DNA of 64,000 nt from Corallincola holothuriorum (GCF_003336225.1 NZ_QPID01000009.1:123036-187035), one strand, 5' to 3'; counted from the stretch's first letter, positions 27,509 through 36,777 are shown. Numbers and translations are program-made. The notes: generated by a model from the sequence alone, not told the origin.

Positions 27509-28189
27509 TCAAATCGGAACAGTGACAAAAGCTTGCTGTAATAACATGCGCGTAAAGGTTTTCTTCAAATAGAACCCTTTCGGTTGAGCCTGGATCGGTT
27601 TGCCCTGATCATCAAAAGCTTTGGTGGTCACTGAACCGTCAGCGGCTTTTGGTCTGAGCTGCAAATATTCTCCATGGCGTGCACTGATTGAATGTCCAAG
27701 CGCGATCAGCTCCATTAATTCTTCCCAGTCCGCTTGCAGCAAGGCTTCCTGTTGTTCTGTGGGTTGCCACAATAGTGGCGTGCCGATGCGGCGTTCATGT
27801 AACGGCTGTTGTCGTTCAGCTTCAACTGGCACCCAAAGCACGTGAGCTAGCTTTTTATAGACGAGTGATTGTCGCCAGCACACACCGCTTTGTCCTAATC
27901 TCGGCGCGACACAGATATAGGTGGTTTCCAGCGGCTCACCTAAGTGACTCACTGGCAGGGTCTTTAATTCGACTCCGAGCTTGGTGAAGTCAGGTTCCGG
28001 CCTGGAGCCTGCGTCGGCGCCTAAAGCGTACTCAATTAGTTGCCCGACCCAGCCCTTTTCTCTGGTCAGGTTTTTCGGCATTTGGATGCTGTAGTGCTCC
28101 GCGAGCTCTGCCAAGGAAAGCCCAGCGATGGCTTCGGCGCGAGCAATTAATATATCAAGGGATGTTGGCGCGGATGGACGAGGTTGCAC
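27509..28189 (-). CDS. mutH: DNA mismatch repair endonuclease MutH
   Basis: A 226-residue protein that nicks the unmethylated strand at hemimethylated GATC in methyl-directed mismatch repair with MutS and MutL. The catalytic D-Xn-E-X-K motif is intact in PDFTKLGVELKTLP (about 65-78). KGWVGQLIEYALGA (about 44-57) and the C-terminal GFYLKKTFT are characteristic. GTG at 28189 is the start; no ATG is near. Its presence implies Dam methylation. It is divergent from rppH across a 720-bp gap rich in DnaA boxes and GATC sites, the same neighbourhood as E. coli DARS2. Confidence 0.95.
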   Translation of the reverse strand: MQPRPSAPTSLDILIARAEAIAGLSLAELAEHYSIQMPKNLTREKGWVGQLIEYALGADAGSRPEPDFTKLGVELKTLPVSHLGEPLETTYICVAPRLGQSGVCWRQSLVYKKLAHVLWVPVEAERQQPLHERRIGTPLLWQPTEQQEALLQADWEELMELIALGHSISARHGEYLQLRPKAADGSVTTKAFDDQGKPIQAQPKGFYLKKTFTRMLLQQAFVTVPI

Positions 28190-28439
28190 TGTGGATACTC
28201 ACGTTAAAAGTGAAGCAGTAGGGTAGCATAAAACTATGGCTGTTTCTTCACCAGCGGTTATGTTTGAACTGGCAAGTATCTTTTTAACTGGCTGATTTTG
28301 TGTTGTTTTATTAGTGTTTGTTATGGCTTTCACTGCGAGTTATAAAGACTATTCACTTAGTTTAGGTAAGTTGCTCACATGATTATCCACAGTAATTCTG
28401 GATAACTCGAGATTAACGCCATATCTCAACGATATACTT

Positions 28440-28460
28440 GCGCAACATTTGCTGTTGCGC
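28440..28460. repeat. 8-bp perfect inverted repeat inside the mutH-rppH region
   Basis: GCGCAACA-TTTGC-TGTTGCGC. A second looser pair CTGGTT/AACCAG follows at about 28469-28495. They lie between the left DnaA-box pair and the central perfect box and could be an RNA stem or a protein site; no T-tract follows. Confidence 0.5.
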
Positions 28461-28535
28461 AGCAAACTCTGGTTCTTGGTTCACTATCTAACCAGATGGC
28501 TTGTGGATAAACCAACTGTGGTTGATTTTTGTTCT

Positions 28536-28606
28536 GATCTTTTTGTGGGCAACTTTTCGATCTGATTCGATCACCTCGAAACGATCTTTGATCGTCAAAA
28601 AAGATC
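28536..28606. promoter_or_regulatory. GATC cluster (Dam/SeqA-type) within the DnaA-box region
   Basis: Six GATC sites in 71 bp: 28536, 28559, 28569, 28583, 28590 and 28603. The last three sit in nested inverted repeats, ACGATC-TTT-GATCGT (28581-28595) and GATCTTT ... AAAGATC (28583-28606). Such density is far above chance and resembles SeqA-binding or oriC-like DNA. The adjacent A+T-rich stretch continues to about 28660. Confidence 0.6.
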
Positions 28607-28909
28607 ATTCAACTGCTTTTTTGTTTCTGATATTAAAGGAAAAAATATACTTTCCAGTTTGTGGTTTGAGTTTTGTTGCCTGTCGTTTAATTTCATCAGA
28701 TATTTTTATCCACAGGATAGAACACAGTTTTACTCACAGAAATTGTGTATTAGTTCTCATCGCATTCGTTGCTTCTGTGAACAACTTTCCTTTTGCCTTG
28801 ATTTTATCCACTGAGACTCAGGTCTTATTGCAGAAATGGATGATTGCCGCCACCCACTGATTGTGGAACAATCGAAACATGTAAGTTTTTTAGCTGGATA
28901 CAGCGAATT

Positions 28910-29419
28910 GTGATCGATTCAGAAGGCTACCGCGCGAATGTCGGTATCGTCATCTGTAACCGATTGGGTCAAGTGTTTTGGGCGCGTCGCTTTGGACAAC
29001 ACTCCTGGCAGTTTCCTCAAGGTGGTATAAACGAAGGGGAAACCGCTGAACAGGCGATGTTTCGAGAACTCTACGAAGAAGTAGGGTTAAAGCCGCAAGA
29101 CGTTAAGATTATTGCGACAACCAAAAACTGGTTGCGTTACAAACTACCCAAGCGGTTAATCAGGCGAGATTCATCTCCAATGTGTATTGGCCAGAAGCAA
29201 CGCTGGTTTTTACTTCGACTGGAATCTAAAGAGGATGCCGTTAACCTCAAGGCAAGCCATCACCCCGAATTTGATGGTTGGCGTTGGGTGAGTTTTTGGT
29301 ATCCGGTTCGACAGGTCGTCTCTTTTAAGCGGGAAGTGTATCGCCGCGCAATGAAAGAGTTCGCCATTGCTGCTCAGCCGCCTTCGCATAAGCGGCGGCC
29401 ACGTAGACGGAATAGATAG
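28910..29419 (+). CDS. rppH: RNA pyrophosphohydrolase RppH
   Basis: A 169-residue Nudix hydrolase that removes pyrophosphate from 5'-triphosphate mRNA ends to trigger decay. GTG at 28910 starts the protein as [14 protein letters not shown], matching the family N-terminus; the frame is open to 28844 but that extension is unlike RppH. The Nudix box runs from [20 protein letters not shown] (about 37-56) onwards to [14 protein letters not shown] and [15 protein letters not shown] are family-specific. A basic tail (KRRPRRRNR) ends it. It leads the rppH-ptsP-tauE-lgt-thyA run, with ptsP 15 bases later. Confidence 0.95.
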   Translation: MIDSEGYRANVGIVICNRLGQVFWARRFGQHSWQFPQGGINEGETAEQAMFRELYEEVGLKPQDVKIIATTKNWLRYKLPKRLIRRDSSPMCIGQKQRWFLLRLESKEDAVNLKASHHPEFDGWRWVSFWYPVRQVVSFKREVYRRAMKEFAIAAQPPSHKRRPRRRNR

Positions 29420-29434
29420 AGGAGCGTTTTTGCT

Positions 29435-31723
29435 ATGGAGATGTTGACCACGCTGCGAAGAATTGTTCAGCAGGTTAATCAAACCTCCGATCTTGAGCAT
29501 GCGCTAGACCTGTTGGCGGCTGAAACCAAAGCCGCCATGTCGGTTGATTGTTGTTCTGTCTACTTAGCGGATTATGAGCAGCAACAATTTCTCTTGATGG
29601 CCACCGATGGACTTGAACAGGCTGCGGTTGGTCAAGTCACTATCGGATTCTCTGAAGGCTTAGTTGGGTTAGTCGGACAGCGAGAAGAGCCGATTAACGT
29701 GGCAAATGCGCAACAACACCCTCGCTTTAAATTCTTCCCGGAAGCAAAAGAAGATACGCTCTGTGCATTCCTCGGTACACCGATTATTCATCACCGCAAA
29801 GTGTTGGGTGTCTTGGTGGTACAGCATGCAGATGCCCGCCAGTTCAGTGCTAACGAAGAGTCATTTCTTGTTACCCTAGCGGCGCAGTTGGCGACGGTTA
29901 TTGCCCATGCAGAAGCGCGTGGGGTGCTTGAACGGGCGAGTGGACGTCAGCGGCGTTGGGTGAAAACCCTTAAAGGGGTACCCGGCTCGCCTGGTGTGGT
30001 TATTGGCCGTGCGTTTGTTGCTGAGCCAAGCTATCGCTTGGAATCTGTACCCATTGTTCAAGCAGAAGATAAAGACGCTGAACTCAAACGCTTTATACAT
30101 GCGTTGGCATCCACTCGGCAGGAGTTGCGGGTGCTGGCCAATCGTATGACCGAACTGGTGAGTCCTGAAGTCGCTGCCATCTTCGAGATGTACCAGCAGA
30201 TGCTGCAAGATGCCTCAATTGCCGATGCTGTCGAAGCGGAGATCGAGCAAGGGCTGGCTGCGCAATCGGCTGTGAAGAAGGTGCTGCTAGGTTTCGTGGA
30301 TCAGTTTGAAGCGATGACAGATCCTTATATTCGTGAGCGTGCCAGTGATGTTAGAGATCTGGGACAGCGGCTGCTGGCGCAGCTTAACCCGAATAAACGC
30401 GATCAACGGCAACTTGAAGATGAAGTGATCCTGGTGGCAGAAGAGGTCACTGCGTCGATGTTAGCCGAGATCCCAAGGCGTAAGCTTGCCGGTTTACTGT
30501 CGATGCGTGGTTCGAATAACTCCCACGCAGCTATCTTGGCGCGAGCGATGGGGGTACCGGCGCTGCTGGGTATTGAAGAAGTCCCCGTTGCGCAATTGGA
30601 TGGTTTAGAGCTTATTATTGATGGCTATAGCGGCGAACTTTATGTCTCGCCGAATGAAGCTGTTCTGAGTGAATATCGCCGGCTGATTGGCGAAGAAGAT
30701 GAACTGCGCAGCGTCTATACCAAGCAAGCCGATCTGAGCGCCACCACCCCTGATGGTTTTGAAGTCCGTATTCATCTGAATGCGGGTTTAAGTGCTGATA
30801 CCGATATTGCACACAGTTCTGGCGCCGATGGTGTTGGCCTCTATCGTACCGAGATCCCATTTATGATGGAGGATCGTTTTCCATCGGAAGAGGCGCAGTT
30901 CAATATCTACCGTAAAGTGCTGCAAAGTTACTGTGGCCGCCCTGTCACCATGCGCACCTTAGATGTGGGGGGGGATAAATCGTTACCTTATTTCCCTATC
31001 AATGAGGATAACCCTTTCTTGGGGTGGCGTGGGATCCGAATGACGCTGGATCATCCGGAGATCTTTCTGGTGCAGATCCGCGCCATGCTGCGGGCTAACT
31101 TGGGTATGGATAGCCTGAATATCATGTTCCCCATGATCACCAGTATCAGTGAAGTCGATGAAGCATTGCGCTTAACTCGGCAAGCTTACCGTGAGGTGAG
31201 CGAAGAGATCGCTGCGCAGGGTAACGATCAACTGTTAGCTCGGCCTAAAATCGGTGTGATGATCGAAGTGCCTGGGATTATTTATCAACTGCCAGCGTTG
31301 GCGTCTCGCGTAGATTTCATTTCTGTTGGATCTAACGATTTGACCCAATATCTGTTGGCGGTCGATCGGAATAACTCCCGTGTAGCCGAGCTTTATGATT
31401 CCTACCACCCAGCGGTATTGCTGGCACTGAAGCATATTTTTGATCAAGCGCATAAGTGCGGAATTCCAGTGAGCTTGTGTGGTGAATTGGCTGGTGAGCC
31501 TGCCGGCGCATTGCTTTTGATGGCAATGGGCTATCGCCAACTGAGTATGAACATTCACAACATTCCTAAAATTAAGTGGGTGATCCGTAAAGCGCGCCTT
31601 GACCAGTCGAAACAAGTTTTAGATCAAGTGCTGGCATTAGAGTCTCCCAATGATGTGAGGCGTGTCATGTCACAACATCTTGAGACATTAGGGCTGGGTG
31701 GTTTGGTTCGCGCGGGTAAATAG
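29435..31723 (+). CDS. ptsP: PTS-Ntr enzyme I (PtsP)
   Basis: A 762-residue phosphoenolpyruvate-protein phosphotransferase of the nitrogen PTS; it phosphorylates NPr and thereby EIIA-Ntr. An N-terminal GAF domain (about 15-165) is followed by the HPr-binding and phospho-His domain, with His364 in GSNNSHAAILARAMG, and the PEP-binding barrel (GADGVGLYRTEIPFM, VGSNDLTQYLLAVDR, and the Cys of SLCGELAG). ATG 29435 has GGAG 10 bases upstream; ATG 29441, which matches the E. coli start MLTRLR, is an equal candidate. GAF-linked PtsP senses glutamine or 2-oxoglutarate in relatives. Confidence 0.95.
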   Translation: MEMLTTLRRIVQQVNQTSDLEHALDLLAAETKAAMSVDCCSVYLADYEQQQFLLMATDGLEQAAVGQVTIGFSEGLVGLVGQREEPINVANAQQHPRFKFFPEAKEDTLCAFLGTPIIHHRKVLGVLVVQHADARQFSANEESFLVTLAAQLATVIAHAEARGVLERASGRQRRWVKTLKGVPGSPGVVIGRAFVAEPSYRLESVPIVQAEDKDAELKRFIHALASTRQELRVLANRMTELVSPEVAAIFEMYQQMLQDASIADAVEAEIEQGLAAQSAVKKVLLGFVDQFEAMTDPYIRERASDVRDLGQRLLAQLNPNKRDQRQLEDEVILVAEEVTASMLAEIPRRKLAGLLSMRGSNNSHAAILARAMGVPALLGIEEVPVAQLDGLELIIDGYSGELYVSPNEAVLSEYRRLIGEEDELRSVYTKQADLSATTPDGFEVRIHLNAGLSADTDIAHSSGADGVGLYRTEIPFMMEDRFPSEEAQFNIYRKVLQSYCGRPVTMRTLDVGGDKSLPYFPINEDNPFLGWRGIRMTLDHPEIFLVQIRAMLRANLGMDSLNIMFPMITSISEVDEALRLTRQAYREVSEEIAAQGNDQLLARPKIGVMIEVPGIIYQLPALASRVDFISVGSNDLTQYLLAVDRNNSRVAELYDSYHPAVLLALKHIFDQAHKCGIPVSLCGELAGEPAGALLLMAMGYRQLSMNIHNIPKIKWVIRKARLDQSKQVLDQVLALESPNDVRRVMSQHLETLGLGGLVRAGK

Positions 31724-31728
31724 TCCCA

Positions 31729-32535
31729 GTGTCTTCTGCATTATTTATTTTGCTCTGCTCGCTACCTGTGGGCGTTTTAGTGGGCGCTATCTCAGGCCTG
31801 CTGGGTATTGGTGGTGGGCTGGTATTAGTGCCGGTTTTTTATCTGCTTCTACCACTTGCGGGCGTGCAGCCTGACTACCTGATGACAATGTCATTGGCCA
31901 GTTCACTCGCAGCGGTCATTATCACCTCACTCTCTTCCTGCCTGGCCCATGCTCGATTGGGTAACGTGCCGTGGCAAAATATTCCGCTGCTGTTGTCTGG
32001 TTTAGCCAGCGGTGCCTTAATGGCTGGCTATTTGGCTGCACTTATCCCTGCTTGGTTTTTGGAGCTCGCGTTTGCCCTGTTTGCGGGCGCTATGAGTATT
32101 CGCATGTGGCTGGATCAACGCCAAGCTAAGAGTGAACAGAGTAAGCCCTATCGGAAGTTCCATGTGCTTGTTGCAACAACGATCATTGGTGGTGTTTCGG
32201 CACTGTTGGGGATCGCTGGTGGTACGCTATTGGTTCCCTACTTGAGCAGTCACGGTATGATCATGAAACGCGCAATAGGCGCTTCGGCATGCTGTGGTAT
32301 TATCGTCGCCGCTGCGGGTACGCTGGGTTACATAAGTAGTGGATTGCAGGTGAGCCACTTGCCTGAATTCAGTATTGGCTATGTATATCTGCCCGCAGTG
32401 TTAGGTATTGCTATCACTGCGTTGTTTAGTGCTCCGTTAGGTGCCAAGTTGGCGAGTCGTTGGCCAACACGTAGGTTAAAAAAGATCGTCGCAATCATGT
32501 TGCTCTTGGTTGCTGTTAAATTACTCCTGTTTTAG
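31729..32535 (+). CDS. TauE/SafE-family sulfite/anion exporter
   Basis: A 268-residue membrane protein with about eight hydrophobic segments in two related halves. Each half has the glycine-rich family motif, GAISGLLGIGGGLVLVPVF (about 19-37) and GGVSALLGIAGGTLLVPYL (about 150-168). GTG at 31729 follows the ptsP stop by 5 bases, so translation is likely coupled. Family members export sulfite, sulfoacetate or other small anions; the substrate here is unknown. This position between ptsP and lgt is seen in related gammaproteobacteria. Confidence 0.88.
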   Translation: MSSALFILLCSLPVGVLVGAISGLLGIGGGLVLVPVFYLLLPLAGVQPDYLMTMSLASSLAAVIITSLSSCLAHARLGNVPWQNIPLLLSGLASGALMAGYLAALIPAWFLELAFALFAGAMSIRMWLDQRQAKSEQSKPYRKFHVLVATTIIGGVSALLGIAGGTLLVPYLSSHGMIMKRAIGASACCGIIVAAAGTLGYISSGLQVSHLPEFSIGYVYLPAVLGIAITALFSAPLGAKLASRWPTRRLKKIVAIMLLLVAVKLLLF

Positions 32536-32550
32536 AGATTGGATCGTTAC

Positions 32551-33354
32551 ATGGCCGATGAGTTTATGGTGTTAGCTAAGATTGACCCAGTGATTTTTTC
32601 TATTGGGCCACTGTCTATACGTTGGTATGGGATGATGTACCTGCTGGGATTTGCTGCCGCCATGCTATTGGCCAATTATCGTGCGCAAAAGCCTGGTTCC
32701 GTGTGGACGAAAGAGCAGGTTGGTGACTTACTCTTTTATGGCTTTCTCGGGGTGATCCTTGGTGGGCGGATTGGCTATGTGTTGTTTTATCATTTCGATC
32801 TGTTTTTGGATAACCCGCTCTATTTGTTCCGTATCTGGGAAGGCGGTATGTCTTTCCATGGTGGCTTATTAGGGGTTATAGCCGCGATGTTTTGGCGTGC
32901 CCGAAAAGAGCAGAAAACCTTTTGGCAGGTGGCTGACTTTGTCGCACCATTGATCCCTATCGGTTTAGGGTTGGGGCGCCTGGGTAACTTTATTAACAGC
33001 GAACTATGGGGGCGTCAGAGTGACGTGGCATGGGCGATTATCTTTCCTGATCCTGCGTCTGGCGGGGTACCGCGCCATCCTTCGCAGCTGTATCAATTCG
33101 CCCTGGAAGGTGTGGTGCTATTTACGCTGCTTTGGTGGTTTTCATCGAAAACTCGGAAGCCTGGCGCTGTCGCAGGTTTATTTCTGCTGGGCTACGGCAG
33201 CTTCCGCTTCCTGGTTGAATATGTGCGTGAGCCGGATGCACACTTGGGAGTGTTGATGAATATGATCACGATGGGACAATTGCTCTCGCTTCCCATGATA
33301 ATATATGGCGCATACCTGATGTTACGTGCTGCTCCTGCAGCCGCTAAGTCATAG
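32551..33354 (+). CDS. lgt: Prolipoprotein diacylglyceryl transferase Lgt
   Basis: A 267-residue inner-membrane enzyme that transfers diacylglycerol from phosphatidylglycerol to the lipobox Cys of prolipoproteins. Family marks: [31 protein letters not shown] with the essential His, and the signature [13 protein letters not shown], then HPSQLYQ and [15 protein letters not shown] 32551 is preferred over the in-frame TTG at 32539. It is 15 bases after the TauE-like gene and 11 before thyA. The several lipoproteins in this window (BamD, the lyase-like protein, the YbaY-like protein) are its expected substrates. Confidence 0.95.
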   Translation: MADEFMVLAKIDPVIFSIGPLSIRWYGMMYLLGFAAAMLLANYRAQKPGSVWTKEQVGDLLFYGFLGVILGGRIGYVLFYHFDLFLDNPLYLFRIWEGGMSFHGGLLGVIAAMFWRARKEQKTFWQVADFVAPLIPIGLGLGRLGNFINSELWGRQSDVAWAIIFPDPASGGVPRHPSQLYQFALEGVVLFTLLWWFSSKTRKPGAVAGLFLLGYGSFRFLVEYVREPDAHLGVLMNMITMGQLLSLPMIIYGAYLMLRAAPAAAKS

Positions 33355-33365
33355 ACGTAGGATTT

Positions 33366-34160
33366 ATGAAACAGTATTTAGATTTGATGCAGACTCTGCT
33401 GGCGCAGGGAACTCGTAAAGATGACCGCACTGGTACCGGTACGTTCTCTATCTTTGGCCACCAGATGCGTTTTAATTTGGCTGATGGTTTTCCTTTGGTT
33501 ACAACCAAAAAACTGCACCTTCGCTCAATTATTCATGAGTTGCTTTGGTTCTTACAAGGCGACACGAATACCGCTTATTTAAAAGAAAACGGTGTTTCTA
33601 TTTGGGATGAGTGGGCTGATGATGAGGGTAACCTTGGGCCTGTTTACGGTGCGCAATGGCGCAGTTGGCCAACACCTGATGGTGGCCATGTTGATCAGAT
33701 CAGTCGAGTGATTGAGCAGATAAAGCAAGATCCTGATTCTCGCCGTATCATCGTGTCGGCGTGGAATGTCGGAGAGTTGGATAAGATGGCTTTGGCACCA
33801 TGCCATGCGCTGTTTCAGTTTTACGTGGCAGACGGCAAACTCTCCTGTCAGCTTTACCAACGTAGTTGTGATGTCTTCCTCGGCCTACCGTTTAATATTG
33901 CCAGTTATGCTTTGCTGACCCATATGGTGGCGCAACAGTGCGACTTAGAGGTGGGCGATTTTGTTTGGACTGGAGGGGATACGCACCTCTATTCTAATCA
34001 TATCGAACAGACGAAGCTGCAGTTGACACGGCAGCCGTTAGCGTTGCCTAAGTTGAATATTAAACGCCGTCCAGCGTCGATATTTGACTATAAGTTTGAC
34101 GATTTTGAGATTGTTGGTTACGAATCCCATCCCCATATTAAAGCCCCCGTCGCTATTTAA
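33366..34160 (+). CDS. thyA: Thymidylate synthase ThyA
   Basis: A 264-residue enzyme, exactly the E. coli length, converting dUMP to dTMP with methylenetetrahydrofolate. The nucleophile Cys146 is in [10 protein letters not shown]; the phosphate-binding arginines are in RTGTGT and [13 protein letters not shown]; the C-terminus ends [11 protein letters not shown]. It follows lgt by 11 bases, the conserved gammaproteobacterial order. Confidence 0.97.
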   Translation: MKQYLDLMQTLLAQGTRKDDRTGTGTFSIFGHQMRFNLADGFPLVTTKKLHLRSIIHELLWFLQGDTNTAYLKENGVSIWDEWADDEGNLGPVYGAQWRSWPTPDGGHVDQISRVIEQIKQDPDSRRIIVSAWNVGELDKMALAPCHALFQFYVADGKLSCQLYQRSCDVFLGLPFNIASYALLTHMVAQQCDLEVGDFVWTGGDTHLYSNHIEQTKLQLTRQPLALPKLNIKRRPASIFDYKFDDFEIVGYESHPHIKAPVAI

Positions 34161-34181
34161 AGCGCCGGCGTAGGAGTTGTC

Positions 34182-34850
34182 ATGAGCTTAAACAAGACGT
34201 TAAGTGAACTGAGAGTATTAGCGGTTGATGATCAACCGATTATTCTTCACATGATGGCTGGGGTGTTAAATCAGCTGGGGCTGCACCATGTTGAAACTGC
34301 GCAAAGTGCAGAGATAGCGCTGGCGATGCTGGAAGCGGGCAATATCGATCTGGTATTGGTTGATATTGAGATGGACGGTATGAATGGCCTTGAGTTGGTC
34401 AAACGTATCCGTTGTAACCAGACCGGCTTGTCCAGTGCAACACCGGTGTTAGTGGTGACCAGCCATACCGAGGCGAGTGTATTGGGCACGGCTATCGCGC
34501 TGGATGTGAATGGCATAGTTGCTAAACCGGCAAAACCTGAGCAGCTGGTTCACAAGATCTCAGAAGCGATTAATGCCGAATTTAAGGCTCGCCCAAGGAT
34601 AGGTTACGAGGTGATCCGTACCGATGTGGTTGAGCCGCTAGAGGCCGATGAGCTACCTGTTGGGCAGCCACAAAAGGTTACTCTGGAGCACCTCGAAGAG
34701 GGCATGGTATTGGCTGCGCCTGTGACAACCAAAGAAGGGAAGATCATGCTTAATCAAGGCATTCGTCTGAACAGCAATACGATCCAGCGTATCGCAGAGG
34801 TTGTTGCCTTACTGGATGACCAACCTATGTTTGAGGTGATCGCCGATTAG
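34182..34850 (+). CDS. Response regulator with a C-terminal HD-GYP-linker-like domain
   Basis: A 222-residue protein. The receiver (about 10-135) has the acidic pair in VDDQP, phospho-acceptor Asp61 in LVDIEMDGMNG, and the K of AKPAKP near 117. The C-terminal 65 residues contain LEHLEEGMVLAAPVTTKEGK and QGIRLNSNTIQRI, a pattern that usually precedes an HD-GYP phosphodiesterase domain, but the protein stops there. So it has no DNA-binding or enzymatic output visible and may act by protein contact. GGAG is 5 bases before the ATG, 21 bases after thyA. A strong terminator follows. Confidence 0.85.
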   Translation: MSLNKTLSELRVLAVDDQPIILHMMAGVLNQLGLHHVETAQSAEIALAMLEAGNIDLVLVDIEMDGMNGLELVKRIRCNQTGLSSATPVLVVTSHTEASVLGTAIALDVNGIVAKPAKPEQLVHKISEAINAEFKARPRIGYEVIRTDVVEPLEADELPVGQPQKVTLEHLEEGMVLAAPVTTKEGKIMLNQGIRLNSNTIQRIAEVVALLDDQPMFEVIAD

Positions 34851-34872
34851 TTTGTTGCACAAGCCGCTTGCT

Positions 34873-34900
34873 AAAAGGCTCCATGGTTGGAGCCTTTTTT
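34873..34900. terminator. Bidirectional rho-independent terminator
   Basis: AAAAGGCTCC-ATGGTT-GGAGCCTTTT followed by TT. The A-rich left arm makes it work for the minus-strand OlsF-like gene as well as for the plus-strand response regulator operon. Confidence 0.9.
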
Positions 34901-34906
34901 AATGCG

Positions 34907-36667
34907 CTATTGCATCGGTAATGCCGTTTTGGGTGAGTTAGGCGTTGCTGGCTCGGCCAACGCTGCATCTGGCATATAGCGTTGACGCCGCTTCTCTTTC
35001 AATAGATGGGTATCTACCAACACCAGGCCATCAATGCAGGCGGCGAACTCAGGATCGATACCAAAGTCTAGGAACCGCACGCCACCCGGCTCGCATACTT
35101 CGCTGTACTGTTTATAGAGGGTCGGTACGCTGCACCCCATGTTCGCTAGCATGTTTTTGAGTAGAGCAAACTCTTCGATGTAGTTTTCACCGGAAAATGT
35201 CACTCCTAGCTGACTATTTTCGGCAACGCGATAGGGATGGTGGGATCTTGCTATTTGCGATGCTGAGCCGAAGTATTGCAGGTAAAACTGGATCATCAGA
35301 TCCCGTGCTGCGGTTGGCATCTCTTTGCTGATAGAGACAGGGCCAAACAGATAACGGCATTCGGGATAGCGGCTGATATATGCGCCAATGCCGTGCCATA
35401 GATAGTCCAAAGAACGTCTGCCCCAGTAGCGAGGCTGGACAAAGCTACGGCCTAACTCCAACCCTTTGGCGAGATAGGGGCTCATCTCTTTGTCAAAGCT
35501 GAACAGCGAACTGGTATACAACCCCTTGATACCTTGTTCAGCAACGATTTTTGCCGTCGGTGCAAGGCGGTAGGCACCGGCGATCTCTAGATCATTAGGA
35601 TCCCAAAGTAATAGGTGCTCATAGTAGTTGTCATATTTATCCAGATCCCGCTTGCGACCTGTTCCTTCACCGACAGCGCGAAAGGCGATTTCTCTTAACC
35701 GTCCTAGCTCCCGCATGATGGTCGAATTAACCCCAGCCTTGTAAAGTAAGATCTGCTTGCCGTCAGGTGTGGCTCCCAAGAGTTCACAGGCTTTTAAGGC
35801 TTGCTGCAGGTAGCTCCTATTCTCAGGGTGACCAATGGCTGTTTCAGTGCGAAATAGCGGGCTTTGGTTCTTACCGATGCGGTAAAGATGACGTTTAAAC
35901 AGTTTTACCTTCGCCCGGCGAGCAAGTTGATCACCCTTGTACGCATCGAAAGGGATAGGATCTCCGATAACTAATGACAAAGAGCCACTGGATTGGCGAA
36001 ACATCTCTTTTGCTAACAATAGGGTCGAAAGCGGCTTGTATAGCATTGAGGTGCCATAAAATAGCGCGGAGTTTCTGCCTTTGATAAACACAGGAACGAC
36101 GGGTGACTGAGTTTGGCTGGCGATCCGCAAGAAACCGCCTTGCCAACGTGTGTCTCTGACCCCTTGTGGCCTAAGCCGCGATACTTCCCCCGCCGGGAAG
36201 ATAATTATGGCGCCCTCGTTGTCGAGGTATTCACTGATTGAACGCAGTTGGGCTTGTTTACTGCCCCCACCCATAGCGTTAACAGGTAATAGCAGATCCC
36301 TAAGCGGCTCTAGACTATAAAGTAGTTCGTTAGCGACCGCTTTTACGTCCTGACGTATGGTGCTCACTAAGTGGAGCAATGCCAAACCATCAAGAGAGCC
36401 AATGGGATGGTTAGCAATGATAACGACTCGGCCGGAAGAGGGGATACGGATCCGCTCATTCTCTTTGACCGTGTAAGTGAAGTTAAAGTGTTCAAATATC
36501 TGCTCAATTAGCGCCAATCCTCGCAGATGCGGATAGTCATCGGAGAAACGGATGAACTCTTGTTCGTTGAGTAGAGTGCGCAGCATCGCCTTGACCGGTT
36601 TATGCAGCCAGGGTTTATCTTGCAGTTTCGGGTAGTGTTCATTGATCAGCTTTTCGACTGACAACAT
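34907..36667 (-). CDS. OlsF-like bifunctional acyltransferase (ornithine / aminoacyl lipid synthesis)
   Basis: A 586-residue protein. The N-terminal half (about 60-290) is a lysophospholipid-acyltransferase domain with NHPIGSLDG in place of the usual NHX4D, and FPAGEVSRL. The C-terminal half (about 305-560) is a GNAT-like acyl-ACP-dependent N-acyltransferase of the OlsB/hemolysin type (MRELGRLREIAFRAVGEGTG, YRLAPT, ELGRSFVQP). The two-domain order matches OlsF of Serratia-type bacteria, which makes the phosphorus-free ornithine lipid. A different amino acid head group is possible. GGAA lies 8 bases before the ATG. It is followed on the other strand by a shared terminator, and the LpxH-like gene lies 110 bases upstream in the same direction. 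Confidence 0.78.
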   Translation of the reverse strand: MLSVEKLINEHYPKLQDKPWLHKPVKAMLRTLLNEQEFIRFSDDYPHLRGLALIEQIFEHFNFTYTVKENERIRIPSSGRVVIIANHPIGSLDGLALLHLVSTIRQDVKAVANELLYSLEPLRDLLLPVNAMGGGSKQAQLRSISEYLDNEGAIIIFPAGEVSRLRPQGVRDTRWQGGFLRIASQTQSPVVPVFIKGRNSALFYGTSMLYKPLSTLLLAKEMFRQSSGSLSLVIGDPIPFDAYKGDQLARRAKVKLFKRHLYRIGKNQSPLFRTETAIGHPENRSYLQQALKACELLGATPDGKQILLYKAGVNSTIMRELGRLREIAFRAVGEGTGRKRDLDKYDNYYEHLLLWDPNDLEIAGAYRLAPTAKIVAEQGIKGLYTSSLFSFDKEMSPYLAKGLELGRSFVQPRYWGRRSLDYLWHGIGAYISRYPECRYLFGPVSISKEMPTAARDLMIQFYLQYFGSASQIARSHHPYRVAENSQLGVTFSGENYIEEFALLKNMLANMGCSVPTLYKQYSEVCEPGGVRFLDFGIDPEFAACIDGLVLVDTHLLKEKRRQRYMPDAALAEPATPNSPKTALPMQ

Positions 36668-36777
36668 AGCGTTATTTCCGTTGGTATCTCCTGCTCACAA
36701 GTTAATTGCTGTTGATGACGGAAATGATGCGTTTTTCTTGCAGTAATATGTCAGTGTTGGCGACTCATGGCGACAGA

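Larger units (their letters stand above)
28383..28812. promoter_or_regulatory. DARS2-like DnaA-box cluster between mutH and rppH
   Basis: Three perfect TTATCCACA boxes: 28383-28391 (+), 28502-28510 (-) and 28706-28714 (+). Five boxes with one mismatch to TTATNCACA: 28397-28405 (-), 28730-28738 (+), 28744-28752 (-), 28776-28784 (-) and 28804-28812 (+). Two head-to-head pairs (28383/28397 and 28730/28744) have the same 5-bp spacing. In E. coli the mutH-ygdP (rppH) gap holds DARS2, which promotes exchange of ADP for ATP on DnaA and so timely initiation. I infer the same role from position plus boxes. No clear IHF or Fis site could be picked by eye. Confidence 0.7.

Noticed and set aside
28383..28812. 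The DnaA-box/GATC region as the chromosomal replication origin
   Set aside because: Boxes and GATC sites resemble oriC, but there is no dnaA, gidA/mnmG or rpmH nearby, and the mutH-rppH position matches DARS2 of E. coli. An origin role cannot be excluded without GC-skew data.
28501..28860. A 119-codon open frame in the mutH-rppH gap
   Set aside because: Low-complexity composition, no ribosome-binding site, and it overlaps the DnaA boxes and the rppH start region; it looks like chance.
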